Positions 43,182 through 50,853 of a stretch of DNA of 50,853 nucleotides are shown piece after piece. Every line of letters begins with the position of its first letter. Position 1 is the stretch's first letter. Where the stretch lies: the NCBI GenBank assembly GCA_028684815.1, contig JAQUFE010000014.1:1-50853 (forward strand), given 5' to 3'. Source of the DNA: Sulfurimonas sp. (GTDB taxonomy: Bacteria > Campylobacterota > Campylobacteria > Campylobacterales > Sulfurimonadaceae). The notes under the pieces were generated by a model. The model ran no database searches. It had not been told where the DNA came from and saw only the letters and a list, made by a program, of their open reading frames with translations. A program made the translations under genes and the position numbers.

Positions 43182-46100
43182 CTATAAAATATAAGTCATT
43201 GTTTGATTTACCGTGATGCTAACATCTTCGATACTCTTTGTCTCTTTTGAAATGAAGAGGTTGATGCTACCTCTTATCTCATCAAATGCCTCTTTTTCAT
43301 TTTCTAAGTAGTTTTTAAAAGCCTCTTGTGGAGTCTCTGTAACTCTTTGAAACTCTAAAGCTTTGCCAGTAAAATGAACTGCAATGTACTCAATATATTG
43401 GACAATTTGATCTTTTAAAATCTTCTGGTTTTGTGAATTTGCTTCCATTGCATTGAGTAGGTTTATCATCTCTAGAATTTTAAACTCATTTACAACGTAG
43501 TAAAAAACTACCGCAACATCCTTAAATGTGTGAAGAGAGGTCTCTTTTACCATAATAGCAGCTACTGAGAATTTTAAGTAGTCAATAGCACTAAAAAATA
43601 GGTTAAACTGAGGATTATTGTCTAGAATTTTTGTAATTTTAGTGCCTCTCATATTACCTAAAACTTCAAAAAGTTCATCTTTGTAGTCAAGTATATGGTT
43701 TAAATCCACATTATGTTTAGTTAAATATTTCAGCACCCATCTTGTAGTGAAACCTAAAGTTCTCTCTATGTCGCTAAGAAGTTGATACTGAAGCTTTACA
43801 TTCATCTTAAGGTCGTTTCTGTAAATCTCATGTCTAATATCATTAGCATTAAAGAGTTGATTTGTAATGAGATAAGCTTTTATTTTTAGTAAAAATCCAT
43901 CTACTCCTAACTTGTTAAAGTCAGCTATAAAAGTAGTACCTTGAATATTTACTATAGTATCAGCTATAACAGTAGCCGTAATCTCGCGACGAAGAGGGTG
44001 GTTCTGTATCTCATTCTCAAACGCACTAATAAAAGACTTTGGAAAGTATCTAAATAGATATTGGTTTGCAAAGTTTTCATCAATGAGGTCTGATTCAAGT
44101 AAGATATTTGTTAAAAATATCTTAGAATAAGAGATAAGTGAACTTATAATAGGTCTTACAATAGAACCAGCAGGGCAGAGTATTTCAGAGATATCTTCAT
44201 TTTTAGGAATAAAATTATCTGCTCTTTTAAAGCTTGATAGATTTGTCTCTAAAACTTCGATGCTTGAGAGAAAATCATCTAAGTGGCGATAGCTAAGGAT
44301 AGCATCTATTGAGATTGCTAGTGATTGGCGATAGTTGCTCCATACAACTTGATTTACCACTTGCTCAGTTAAGCCTTTTAGTGTTTTCTTTGCATCTGCA
44401 TCACTTATAAGTCCCTTTGCTTTGATGATATTTAGTAGTATTTTTAAGTTTACTTCATGATCAGATGTGTTTACTCCAGCCGCATTATCAATCGCATCTA
44501 GGTTTATTCCTCCGCCAGCTTTTGCATACTCTATTCTCGCTCTTTGCGTAAAACCTAAGTTTCCACCCTCGCAAACGACTTTAGCTTTTAACTCATTTGC
44601 GTCAAGTCTTACTGCCTCATTTTGTTTATCGCCAAGGTCTAAATTTGACTCATCAGAACTCTTAACATATGTTCCAACACCGCCATTAAAGAGCATATCA
44701 ACTCTCATCATTAGCACTTTTTTAGCTAACTCTTCTCCACTAAGGCTTTTTTTAGTAGTTCCAAGGAGCTTTTTAATCTCTTCACTTAGCTCTATGCTTT
44801 TTTGCGAGCGAAGAAATACGCCACCGCCTTTTGATATTAGCTCTTTGTTATAAGCGCTCCAGCTTGCATCTTTAGATTTAAAAAGTCTAGCTCTCTCATC
44901 ATAACTAGCTTCTATATCAGGCTCTGGGTCAATAAAAATCTCTTTGTGTGAGACAGCGCCAAGGAGTTTAAACATCTTAGAGTAGAGAAGTCCGTTACCA
45001 AAAACATCCCCTTTCATACTACCGATGCCAGCAATTGTTATGCTTTGCTCTTGGATATTTATGCCTCTTTCTATAAAAAATCTCTCAGAAGAGACTAGTG
45101 CACCAAGAGCTGTAACACCTAAATCTTTATGTCCAAAACCATTACTTCCACCACTAGCAAAAGCATCTCCTAGCCAGTAAGAACGACTCTGCGCTATCTC
45201 ATTTGCAACGTCACTCATAGATGCAGTACCTTTGTCAGCTGCTACAACAAAGTAGTAATCATCTCCATCATAAGCTACAATCCTATCATCTCTGATAATC
45301 TCTCCATCTATTCTGTTATCTACTAAATCGAGCAAGTTATTGATAAAAGCTCTATAGATTTTCTCAAATACTTCGTTTGTAATAGTAGATGCTTCTTTGT
45401 TTATAACAAAACCACCTTTTGCACCATTTGGGATGATGATGGAGTTTTTACTCTCTTGAGTGAGCATAAGTGATTTTATCTCTTGACGATAATCCTCATG
45501 TCTCTCACTCCATCTAAGTCCACCACGGCTGATTTTACTCATTCTAAGATGCACACCGCTAAAGTCAGGGTGATATACAAAAGCCTCTATCTTTGGTTGA
45601 ACGCCTTTTAGATTTTGTGAAAAGGCTTGTGTATCTATCTTAAAAGATATCTCATCCTTATCGAAAAAATAGTTTGTTCTAGTTAGATTTTGCAGAAGTG
45701 AATATGTTATCTTTAAAATCTTGTCATCTGTAATATTTGGAACATCTTTTATAAGCGAGTCTATATTCTGTTCTAACTCAGATATAGTTTTTTCTCTTTT
45801 GCTCTGCAAAGGGTTGAATTTTGTAAGAAAAAAATCAACAAATAGTTTAGATATCGCAGGGTATGATGTGAGAGTACTTCGTATCATCTCTTGATTTATA
45901 GAGATAACAGATTGGTCAATATACTCAATGATTGCGCGAAGGAGTAATACCTCTTTTAGAGAGAAGTTTTGAGAATATACCAAAGAGTATAGTGAACATC
46001 TAAAAAGAGAATTGCCTAAAAGCGAGTCTGAAATGACACTTTGAATATTTAATTTTGAACTTTTTAAGTTCTTTGTGTCTTCTAGTTTTAGGTTAAACTT

Positions 46101-46358
46101 ATTGAGATAGATTTGTTGCTTATCTTTTTTTATAGTGTATGTAATCTCATCTATGATGATAAAGCCAAAATCATGCAAAATTGGGAGTATTGAAGAGAGG
46201 TATATCTGCTGTGCAGAGTATATGTTTATATATGGAAGTTTTGAATCATCAACGATTTCTGTGATGATTTTTCTCTCCAAGATATCACTACATAGCTCAT
46301 CAGAAATAGTTGAATTTTCTTTAGAGATAGTAGTAGAGTTAGACGAAGAAGATTTCAT
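43182..46358 (-). CDS. Large NAD-specific glutamate dehydrogenase
   Basis: This 1058-residue enzyme oxidises glutamate to 2-oxoglutarate and ammonia. The catalytic core is recognisable: RGGLRWSERHEDYRQEIKSL, the lysine-containing NGAKGGFVI, VAADKGTASMSDVAN and the nucleotide-binding CEGGNLGFTQRARI. It belongs to the bacterial GDH family, but is shorter than the roughly 1600-residue 180-kDa forms because the N-terminal regulatory part is reduced. Together with PutA it would complete the proline-to-2-oxoglutarate route. It appears to have its own promoter; the gap to the next gene is 59 bases. Confidence 0.9.
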   Translation of the reverse strand: MKSSSSNSTTISKENSTISDELCSDILERKIITEIVDDSKLPYINIYSAQQIYLSSILPILHDFGFIIIDEITYTIKKDKQQIYLNKFNLKLEDTKNLKSSKLNIQSVISDSLLGNSLFRCSLYSLVYSQNFSLKEVLLLRAIIEYIDQSVISINQEMIRSTLTSYPAISKLFVDFFLTKFNPLQSKREKTISELEQNIDSLIKDVPNITDDKILKITYSLLQNLTRTNYFFDKDEISFKIDTQAFSQNLKGVQPKIEAFVYHPDFSGVHLRMSKISRGGLRWSERHEDYRQEIKSLMLTQESKNSIIIPNGAKGGFVINKEASTITNEVFEKIYRAFINNLLDLVDNRIDGEIIRDDRIVAYDGDDYYFVVAADKGTASMSDVANEIAQSRSYWLGDAFASGGSNGFGHKDLGVTALGALVSSERFFIERGINIQEQSITIAGIGSMKGDVFGNGLLYSKMFKLLGAVSHKEIFIDPEPDIEASYDERARLFKSKDASWSAYNKELISKGGGVFLRSQKSIELSEEIKKLLGTTKKSLSGEELAKKVLMMRVDMLFNGGVGTYVKSSDESNLDLGDKQNEAVRLDANELKAKVVCEGGNLGFTQRARIEYAKAGGGINLDAIDNAAGVNTSDHEVNLKILLNIIKAKGLISDADAKKTLKGLTEQVVNQVVWSNYRQSLAISIDAILSYRHLDDFLSSIEVLETNLSSFKRADNFIPKNEDISEILCPAGSIVRPIISSLISYSKIFLTNILLESDLIDENFANQYLFRYFPKSFISAFENEIQNHPLRREITATVIADTIVNIQGTTFIADFNKLGVDGFLLKIKAYLITNQLFNANDIRHEIYRNDLKMNVKLQYQLLSDIERTLGFTTRWVLKYLTKHNVDLNHILDYKDELFEVLGNMRGTKITKILDNNPQFNLFFSAIDYLKFSVAAIMVKETSLHTFKDVAVVFYYVVNEFKILEMINLLNAMEANSQNQKILKDQIVQYIEYIAVHFTGKALEFQRVTETPQEAFKNYLENEKEAFDEIRGSINLFISKETKSIEDVSITVNQTMTYIL

Positions 46359-46453
46359 TAGAATTCCTTGTAAAAATTAATGGAATTGTAACACATTTTG
46401 AATTCTTTGAAGATGTATTGTATGATGCATTTAATGTAAAACTAGGAGAAGTT

Positions 46454-47224
46454 ATGGAACATGAAAATAAATCTATAGAATCACAAGAAAATATACTGCA
46501 CTATATGGCTTATAGTCTTTTAATAATAGCGCTTGGAGTTGTTTCATATTTATATATTGAAGCAAATGACAGAGTTACTTTAAGTGAGAGTAAGATGCAA
46601 AAGAGTGTTGGTTTTAGGGATTTACCACAAGATATTCAAGCTCAATATAAGAGCATTGCTGAGTATAAATCTCTAGAGATGAAATTAAAAGTTGCACAAG
46701 GGCAAAACGAACGGCTTATGATGATGCAAAGAGAAGAAAAAACAGCTCCCAAGATGCTAAGTGAAGTAAAGAGTGAAGTACAAAATGAAGTTAGTAAAAA
46801 ATCTCAGGGCTTAAGTGGAGCTCCAAAAGATGCAAAGCTTATAAAAGAGTTCGCAAGTTGTTATGATATGGGGATGGGAAACTATAATGTCTCATGGAAG
46901 TGTAAAAAGAGTATCTTAGCTTTTATAGAGAGATATAAAGATGCTAACTATTTTGAAATTATCCCTTTAGTTGATGATGCAGAGTTCACGCTATATAAAA
47001 ACTTAGAAAACAATGATTTTATATATGATAAGTTAAATGTAACTAAACAGAGCATAAATAAGATGAAAAAATTAAGTCAATCTGGGCTTGCAAAACACAG
47101 AGCGATTGAAGCGAGTTGGGTTATAAAAGCACAGACAGATAGAAAAGCTAAGGTTTATGGCGCTAACTACCATCTGATATCACATGATGGTAAAAGAGGG
47201 GTTTTAGTAAGAGCGTACCAGTGA
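46454..47224 (+). CDS. Single-pass membrane protein of unknown function
   Basis: The 256-residue protein has a membrane helix at about 20-37 (MAYSLLIIALGVVSYLYIE). A coiled-coil-like linker follows (about 60-100), and then a C-terminal soluble domain probably in the periplasm (residues 100-256, FASCYDMGMGNYNVSWKCKKSILAFIERY). Two cysteines lie in that domain and could form a disulfide. The ATG at 46454 is chosen because AGGAG lies seven bases upstream; the frame opens earlier at 46418. No family is recognised. It is followed by the palindromic repeat cluster. Confidence 0.6.
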   Translation: MEHENKSIESQENILHYMAYSLLIIALGVVSYLYIEANDRVTLSESKMQKSVGFRDLPQDIQAQYKSIAEYKSLEMKLKVAQGQNERLMMMQREEKTAPKMLSEVKSEVQNEVSKKSQGLSGAPKDAKLIKEFASCYDMGMGNYNVSWKCKKSILAFIERYKDANYFEIIPLVDDAEFTLYKNLENNDFIYDKLNVTKQSINKMKKLSQSGLAKHRAIEASWVIKAQTDRKAKVYGANYHLISHDGKRGVLVRAYQ

Positions 47225-47256
47225 TGATTGAACCTTCTGATTAATCTATAAACTAG

Positions 47257-47453
47257 ATTCCGTGTCGAGCACGGAATGACGGAATGCGAGTCATCCTGAA
47301 CTTGATTCAGGATCCAATTTCGCCTCGTTACATCTCTCCTGAGGTGTAACGCATATATGTAGTTACTTTCGCCTAGTCACATCTCTCCTGAGGTGTGACG
47401 CATTTTTACAGTTGTTTTTTGTGTCGGTATTCCACCTCAGGAGAGGATGGAAC
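47257..47453. repeat. Cluster of palindromic repeat hairpins
   Basis: Five hairpins lie in 197 bases without a gene. Two are of a widespread palindrome type: ATTCCGTG-TCGAG-CACGGAAT (47257-47277) and ATCCTGAA-CTTGA-TTCAGGAT (47293-47313). Two more form a direct repeat with flanking TTTCGCCT and CGCAT: stems CGTTACATCTC/GAGGTGTAACG (47326-47351) and GTCACATCTC/GAGGTGTGAC (47376-47399), both with loop TCCT. The fifth (about 47430-47452) is the same core inverted, with stem TTCCA/TGGAA. The core CTCTCCTGAGG is constant while outer stem bases change in compensating pairs. Confidence 0.85.
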
Positions 47454-47465
47454 GAGAATGGTTTT

Positions 47466-49511
47466 TTAAGTTCTAAACTCTTGGAGCTTAACATGAAGAG
47501 AATCAGTTAGGGAGTTTAGATGCTCGGCTGCTGCTGCAATCTCTTCAACACTTCTTGCATTTTGAGATGAGATTTTATTTATCTGAGTGATTTGATTTAC
47601 GATAAACTCTATATCTTTACCAGTCTTTTCAAAATCATTTACAGTTTTATCACTTGCTTTTACAGCTAGATTTACAATATTTACACTATCATTTATTTTT
47701 GCCTCTACATCAGTTGAGACATCAGCTAAGGCTTGGACTTCTTGAGAATTTGTATTCATTTGGGTGCTTACATCGTTTATGGACTGAACTATTATGCTTA
47801 TAGTTGCATTTATCTCCGAGAGTGACTTTTGAGTTCTCTCTGCAAGTTTTCGTACTTCATCAGCAACTACAGCAAATCCTCGTCCATGTTCACCTGCGCG
47901 TGCCGCTTCAATTGCAGCATTTAGCGCAAGTAAGTTAGTTTGATCTGCTATATCTGAGATAACTTCTAAGATGCTCTTAACTGCATTTGCTTCACCTGAG
48001 AGAGCGTCCATTTTATGAGCTAGCTCTACTTCTAACTGGGCACTACCTTGAACTCTAGATGTAAGAGCTACAAGTTCATCTCTTGCAGCGTTTAGGTTGC
48101 TATTTGCTCTCTCAACTTCCTTTTTACTCTCTTGAGCATCACTAATTGCTATTAAGATTTCATCTTTTGTAGTATTTGCTTTTAGAGTTGCATCATCTAC
48201 CGCTACAACTGACTTCTCAACATTTTCTCCAACACCCTTTGCAGTGGTTGAGAGCTCATGAGAGATAGAAGCATTTTCTGTAGCACTCTGTTTAGAGGTT
48301 TTGATAAGGTTTTTGAGATTATCTAGTAGTTCATTAAAAGTAGATGCCATTTGGGATAACTCTAGTGGAGCATTTTCATCAACTTTTTTAGTCAAGTCGT
48401 TGCTGCTTCCGATGCTAAGAAGCGTATCTTTAAATCTATCTAGCGGCTTTATAACACTAATATTTATGACGGCAATAGTAAGTGCTACAATGATAAGAAG
48501 TGCGATTATAGCTGCTATGATTATAGAGGTTTTTATCTCATTTGAAGTTACTAAGACCTCTTTTTCACCAATTCTTGAGATAATCGCCCATTGGAAGTCT
48601 TTACCTATATCTATGTGTGAATATGCAAGAAGGATTTGATTGCCATCATAGCCTGTTGCCATAATGATATCCGTTTTACCCTCTAGTGCATCCCTTGAAG
48701 CTTGTGTATCGACTGTACCTTTTGCTGGATTTGCAAATGAAGCTCTAATAGAGTGAGTGCTATTGTTGATAAAACTATCACTTCTCATAAGTTTGTCAGG
48801 TCCAACTAGATAATCCTCTTGGGTCTTACCATAACCACTTCTTTGTTGCATGATTTTGTTTATAGCAGCATCACTTATTTGAAACACGAGGATAGCTTGA
48901 ACTTCTCCATCAACACTTACAGGAGTGGATAAAAACATTGTTGGCTCATTATCACTTACTGAGTATGGTTTCATATCTATAAATGTTGGTCGATTATTTT
49001 TTAATGCCCCTCTATAAGCATCTCCTAGGGGAGAGTTTTTTAAAGCTCCAACAGTTAGGTTTGCACCGTAGTCAGACTCTTTAGTTGCACTATACATAAC
49101 ATGCCCATGCTTTGCACAGATGATAAAGATGTCATAGTGCTCATAAGCTTTCATATATGAGTGAAAGTACTCTTCATGTTTCTGCTTTTTATCTTTTGCC
49201 ATCTGGTTATCAACCGGATATAGTGCATCCGCTTTTACATTTAGAACTTCGTGAACTTCTATAAGATCGGTTAGTAGCTCTTTAACATTTTGTGAGCGAG
49301 CAAGAACATCAATATCTACAAGACTTCTATCAAAAAAAGATTGGATTTGCTCTTTTTTCATATCTCGAAGAGTTGTCAAGTCATCGTAACTGTTTTTTAG
49401 CAGTGCATCTGCACTCTTGTTTGTTGAGATTAGTCCTATGACAAAAGCTAAAACGACTAAAGATGAAGCTACAAGTAAGATAATTTGTAGTTTGATGGAT
49501 AGCTTACTCAT
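47466..49511 (-). CDS. Chemoreceptor with periplasmic Cache domain
   Basis: This 681-residue methyl-accepting chemotaxis protein has a first membrane helix (about 9-30) and a periplasmic sensor region of about 280 residues that resembles a dCache domain ([15 protein letters not shown], then [20 protein letters not shown]). A second membrane helix lies near 325-350, followed by a HAMP domain and a long signalling hairpin with tip [21 protein letters not shown]. About 140 residues follow the tip, which fits the 40-heptad class. The ligand is unknown. No partner gene is adjacent. Confidence 0.92.
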   Translation of the reverse strand: MSKLSIKLQIILLVASSLVVLAFVIGLISTNKSADALLKNSYDDLTTLRDMKKEQIQSFFDRSLVDIDVLARSQNVKELLTDLIEVHEVLNVKADALYPVDNQMAKDKKQKHEEYFHSYMKAYEHYDIFIICAKHGHVMYSATKESDYGANLTVGALKNSPLGDAYRGALKNNRPTFIDMKPYSVSDNEPTMFLSTPVSVDGEVQAILVFQISDAAINKIMQQRSGYGKTQEDYLVGPDKLMRSDSFINNSTHSIRASFANPAKGTVDTQASRDALEGKTDIIMATGYDGNQILLAYSHIDIGKDFQWAIISRIGEKEVLVTSNEIKTSIIIAAIIALLIIVALTIAVINISVIKPLDRFKDTLLSIGSSNDLTKKVDENAPLELSQMASTFNELLDNLKNLIKTSKQSATENASISHELSTTAKGVGENVEKSVVAVDDATLKANTTKDEILIAISDAQESKKEVERANSNLNAARDELVALTSRVQGSAQLEVELAHKMDALSGEANAVKSILEVISDIADQTNLLALNAAIEAARAGEHGRGFAVVADEVRKLAERTQKSLSEINATISIIVQSINDVSTQMNTNSQEVQALADVSTDVEAKINDSVNIVNLAVKASDKTVNDFEKTGKDIEFIVNQITQINKISSQNARSVEEIAAAAEHLNSLTDSLHVKLQEFRT

Positions 49512-49537
49512 AAATACTCCTTTTTTTATAAAAGGGA

Positions 49538-50544
49538 TTATATCTTAATAATCCACAAATGACTATACCAATACCACTTGTTATCTTTGGCTCGGGCTGT
49601 ACAAGTATATTTGTCCCTAGGTTTTTGTAATTCCTCATCAGAATAGACTTCTAGCTGAGTTTGTGATGTCCAAGTGTGATTTATTTTTTTACCACTAGAG
49701 ATAAAGCACTGCATATTTGGAAGTTGCTCTTTAAATGTTATAGTGAGTTTTGGAGGATTGTTATTTTTAATGATGTTGCTTTTTGGTAAAACAGAGATAA
49801 TTGGCATAGGTTTTGTGTTTAGTTTAGTGATAAAACCCTCCATAGATGCAAAGGCTTCAGCCATGGGAAATCTAGGAATTTTTCTTAAATCTGTATCAAA
49901 ACCAATAGCACCAGAAGTCTGTGTGATGCCAACGAAGTCTAACTCCTCTAAGATGGCTTCAACTCTCTCATCATACTCTCCAAAAGGATATGAAAAGAGG
50001 CGTGGATTTTCATTGGTTGAACTTCCTAACTCATCTTGAAGTCTCTTTTGAGCTTTTAAAATTTCATCTGTGATACTTTTTTTATCTCTATGAATAAGAT
50101 ATTTGTGCATAACGGAGTGGTTTATAAACTCTGCATAATGTTCTTGCATCTCTCTCATTTGTGACCATGACATATAGTTTTTAGACTTTGCATCTATGGG
50201 ATTTGTGCTTACATTAGACTAAAAGCAAAGCCAAACTCTTTAAGAAGTGGATATCCATTTTCATAAAAACTAATATAAGCGTCATCTATAGTAAGTGCTA
50301 CAGTCTTTGGTGGTAACTCTTTTTTTGCTTTTATATATGAGATGATTTTAGATAGATGCCAAACATTGTAGTCGTTAGCTTTTAAATACTCTAGTTGGTC
50401 TCTAAATTGTTCTATTTTAATATTAGTAGATGGATATTTAGGCTCACCAAAACGATGATACATAAAAGCTACAGCAGAGTTATCTGCAAATAGGGTGGAA
50501 GTGTAAAGTATAAGAGAGATAAATATAGACCAATTAAACTTCAT
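49538..50544 (-). pseudogene. Frameshifted polysaccharide deacetylase
   Basis: Two adjacent minus-strand frames together encode one exported NodB-type deacetylase. The first (50544-50209) has a signal peptide, AFMYHRFG and the metal-binding pair in ALTIDDAY, and stops early after GFAFSLM. The second (open from 50218 to 49538) continues with SNVSTNPIDAKSKNYMSW, the histidine motif HSVMH and PRLFSYPFGEYDE. The shift of one base lies between 50209 and 50221; one base appears deleted. No start with a ribosome binding site precedes the second part. This is either a real inactivating mutation or a sequencing error. Confidence 0.8.
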
Positions 50545-50617
50545 AAATTTTTCCTTAATTATTTTTATGCATTATAGTATGTCCACTATTAAGAGTTTTA
50601 TAAAGTGAGATGTTTGG

Positions 50618-50623
50618 TATAAT
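50618..50623 (+). promoter_or_regulatory. -10 element for the orphan CheB-like gene
   Basis: TATAAT at 50618-50623 in TTTGGTATAATG context predicts a start near 50630. That leaves almost no leader for an in-frame ATG at 50637 and about 50 bases for the ATG at 50682. Confidence 0.5.
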
Positions 50624-50681
50624 GCTGTCACATTTGATGAAAATATTTAAGGCACTGTTATATGAAAATAGTAAAACAAAT

Positions 50682-50853
50682 ATGAGTTATAGAGTACCAA
50701 AAAAAATAGTCCTAATAGCAGCTTCGACTGGTGGACCTGGGCAGATTGAAAAGATTATAAAAGCCTTACCAAAACTAAACGATACTAGCATAGTCATAGC
50801 TCAACACATGGTTGTTGGTTTTATGGATAGTTTTGCTAAAAGATTAAATGAAG
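50682..50853 (+). CDS. CheB-type methylesterase domain, 5' part (runs off right edge)
   Basis: The visible 57 residues start the CheB methylesterase domain: IAASTGGPGQIEKIIKALP carries the catalytic serine, and VIAQHMVVGFMDSFAKRLNE carries the histidine-methionine motif. CheB removes methyl or amide groups from receptor glutamates. There is no room for an N-terminal receiver domain, so it is an orphan catalytic domain. The start is uncertain: ATG at 50682 or in frame at 50637. A 7-codon ORF (50662-50685) overlaps the 50682 start as ATGA, which may mean coupling. Confidence 0.8.
   Translation, partial: MSYRVPKKIVLIAASTGGPGQIEKIIKALPKLNDTSIVIAQHMVVGFMDSFAKRLNE

Noticed and set aside
44467..44853. 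128-codon open frame on the plus strand
   Set aside because: It is antisense to the glutamate dehydrogenase core and is explained by that gene's codon bias.
47257..47453. Possible CRISPR array
   Set aside because: The repeats are palindromic, differ in sequence and orientation, and lack regular unique spacers. No cas gene is in the window.

Overview
The window is a low-GC chromosomal segment of a Campylobacterota bacterium. The gene content fits a Sulfurimonas-like, free-living member: a CetB/CetA-type energy-taxis pair, many sensor kinases and chemoreceptors, a periplasmic copper-oxidase operon, and PutA plus large NAD-glutamate dehydrogenase for amino-acid use. The genus is inferred from gene style; no ribosomal RNA is present.

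Bases 1 to about 8254 are the right end of an integrated mobile element. It carries a MobF/TrwC-type conjugative helicase that has lost its relaxase domain, a TraD/TrwB-like coupling protein, a short ribbon-helix-helix (RHH) regulator with a membrane partner and a motif-rich promoter, a J-domain protein, and a tyrosine integrase. The element ends in the 3' half of a tRNA with anticodon CAT (8210-8254), which marks the right attachment site. Next to the integrase is the most unusual locus in the window (6717-6943). A near-consensus promoter starts an RNA that forms a hairpin of about 125 nt, contains an intrinsic terminator, and leads into a 19-residue hydrophobic peptide ORF. It resembles a type I toxin-antitoxin or self-antisense system, and its layout is one I do not recognise.

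Bases 8443-17239 are chromosomal housekeeping and regulatory genes: a DEAD-box helicase, a membrane J-like protein with an altered HPD motif, an AEC transporter, a YchJ-like protein, thiol peroxidase, and a minus-strand run of phosphohexomutase, pyrC, a response regulator, a histidine kinase, exbB and exbD. The last four of these are overlapping or abutting.

Bases 17498-22468 are a copper-resistance operon (Tat-exported multicopper oxidase, CopB-like outer-membrane protein, small SHOCT protein, P1B-type ATPase). After pepN come a hybrid sensor kinase and a convergent response regulator, a SHOCT membrane protein, the CetB/CetA-like pair, and a proline-use operon (TPR protein, putA, putP). Proline is oxidised to glutamate by PutA, and the large glutamate dehydrogenase at 43182-46358 can carry that on to 2-oxoglutarate.

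Bases 36417-47224 hold a MerR-type regulator, ung, an EEP-family nuclease/phosphatase, an M3 oligopeptidase, a trypsin-like protease with a zinc ribbon, an unrecognised 438-residue protein and the glutamate dehydrogenase. Bases 47257-47453 are a cluster of palindromic repeats with covarying stems. The right end has a Cache chemoreceptor, a frameshifted polysaccharide deacetylase and the start of an orphan CheB-type methylesterase domain.
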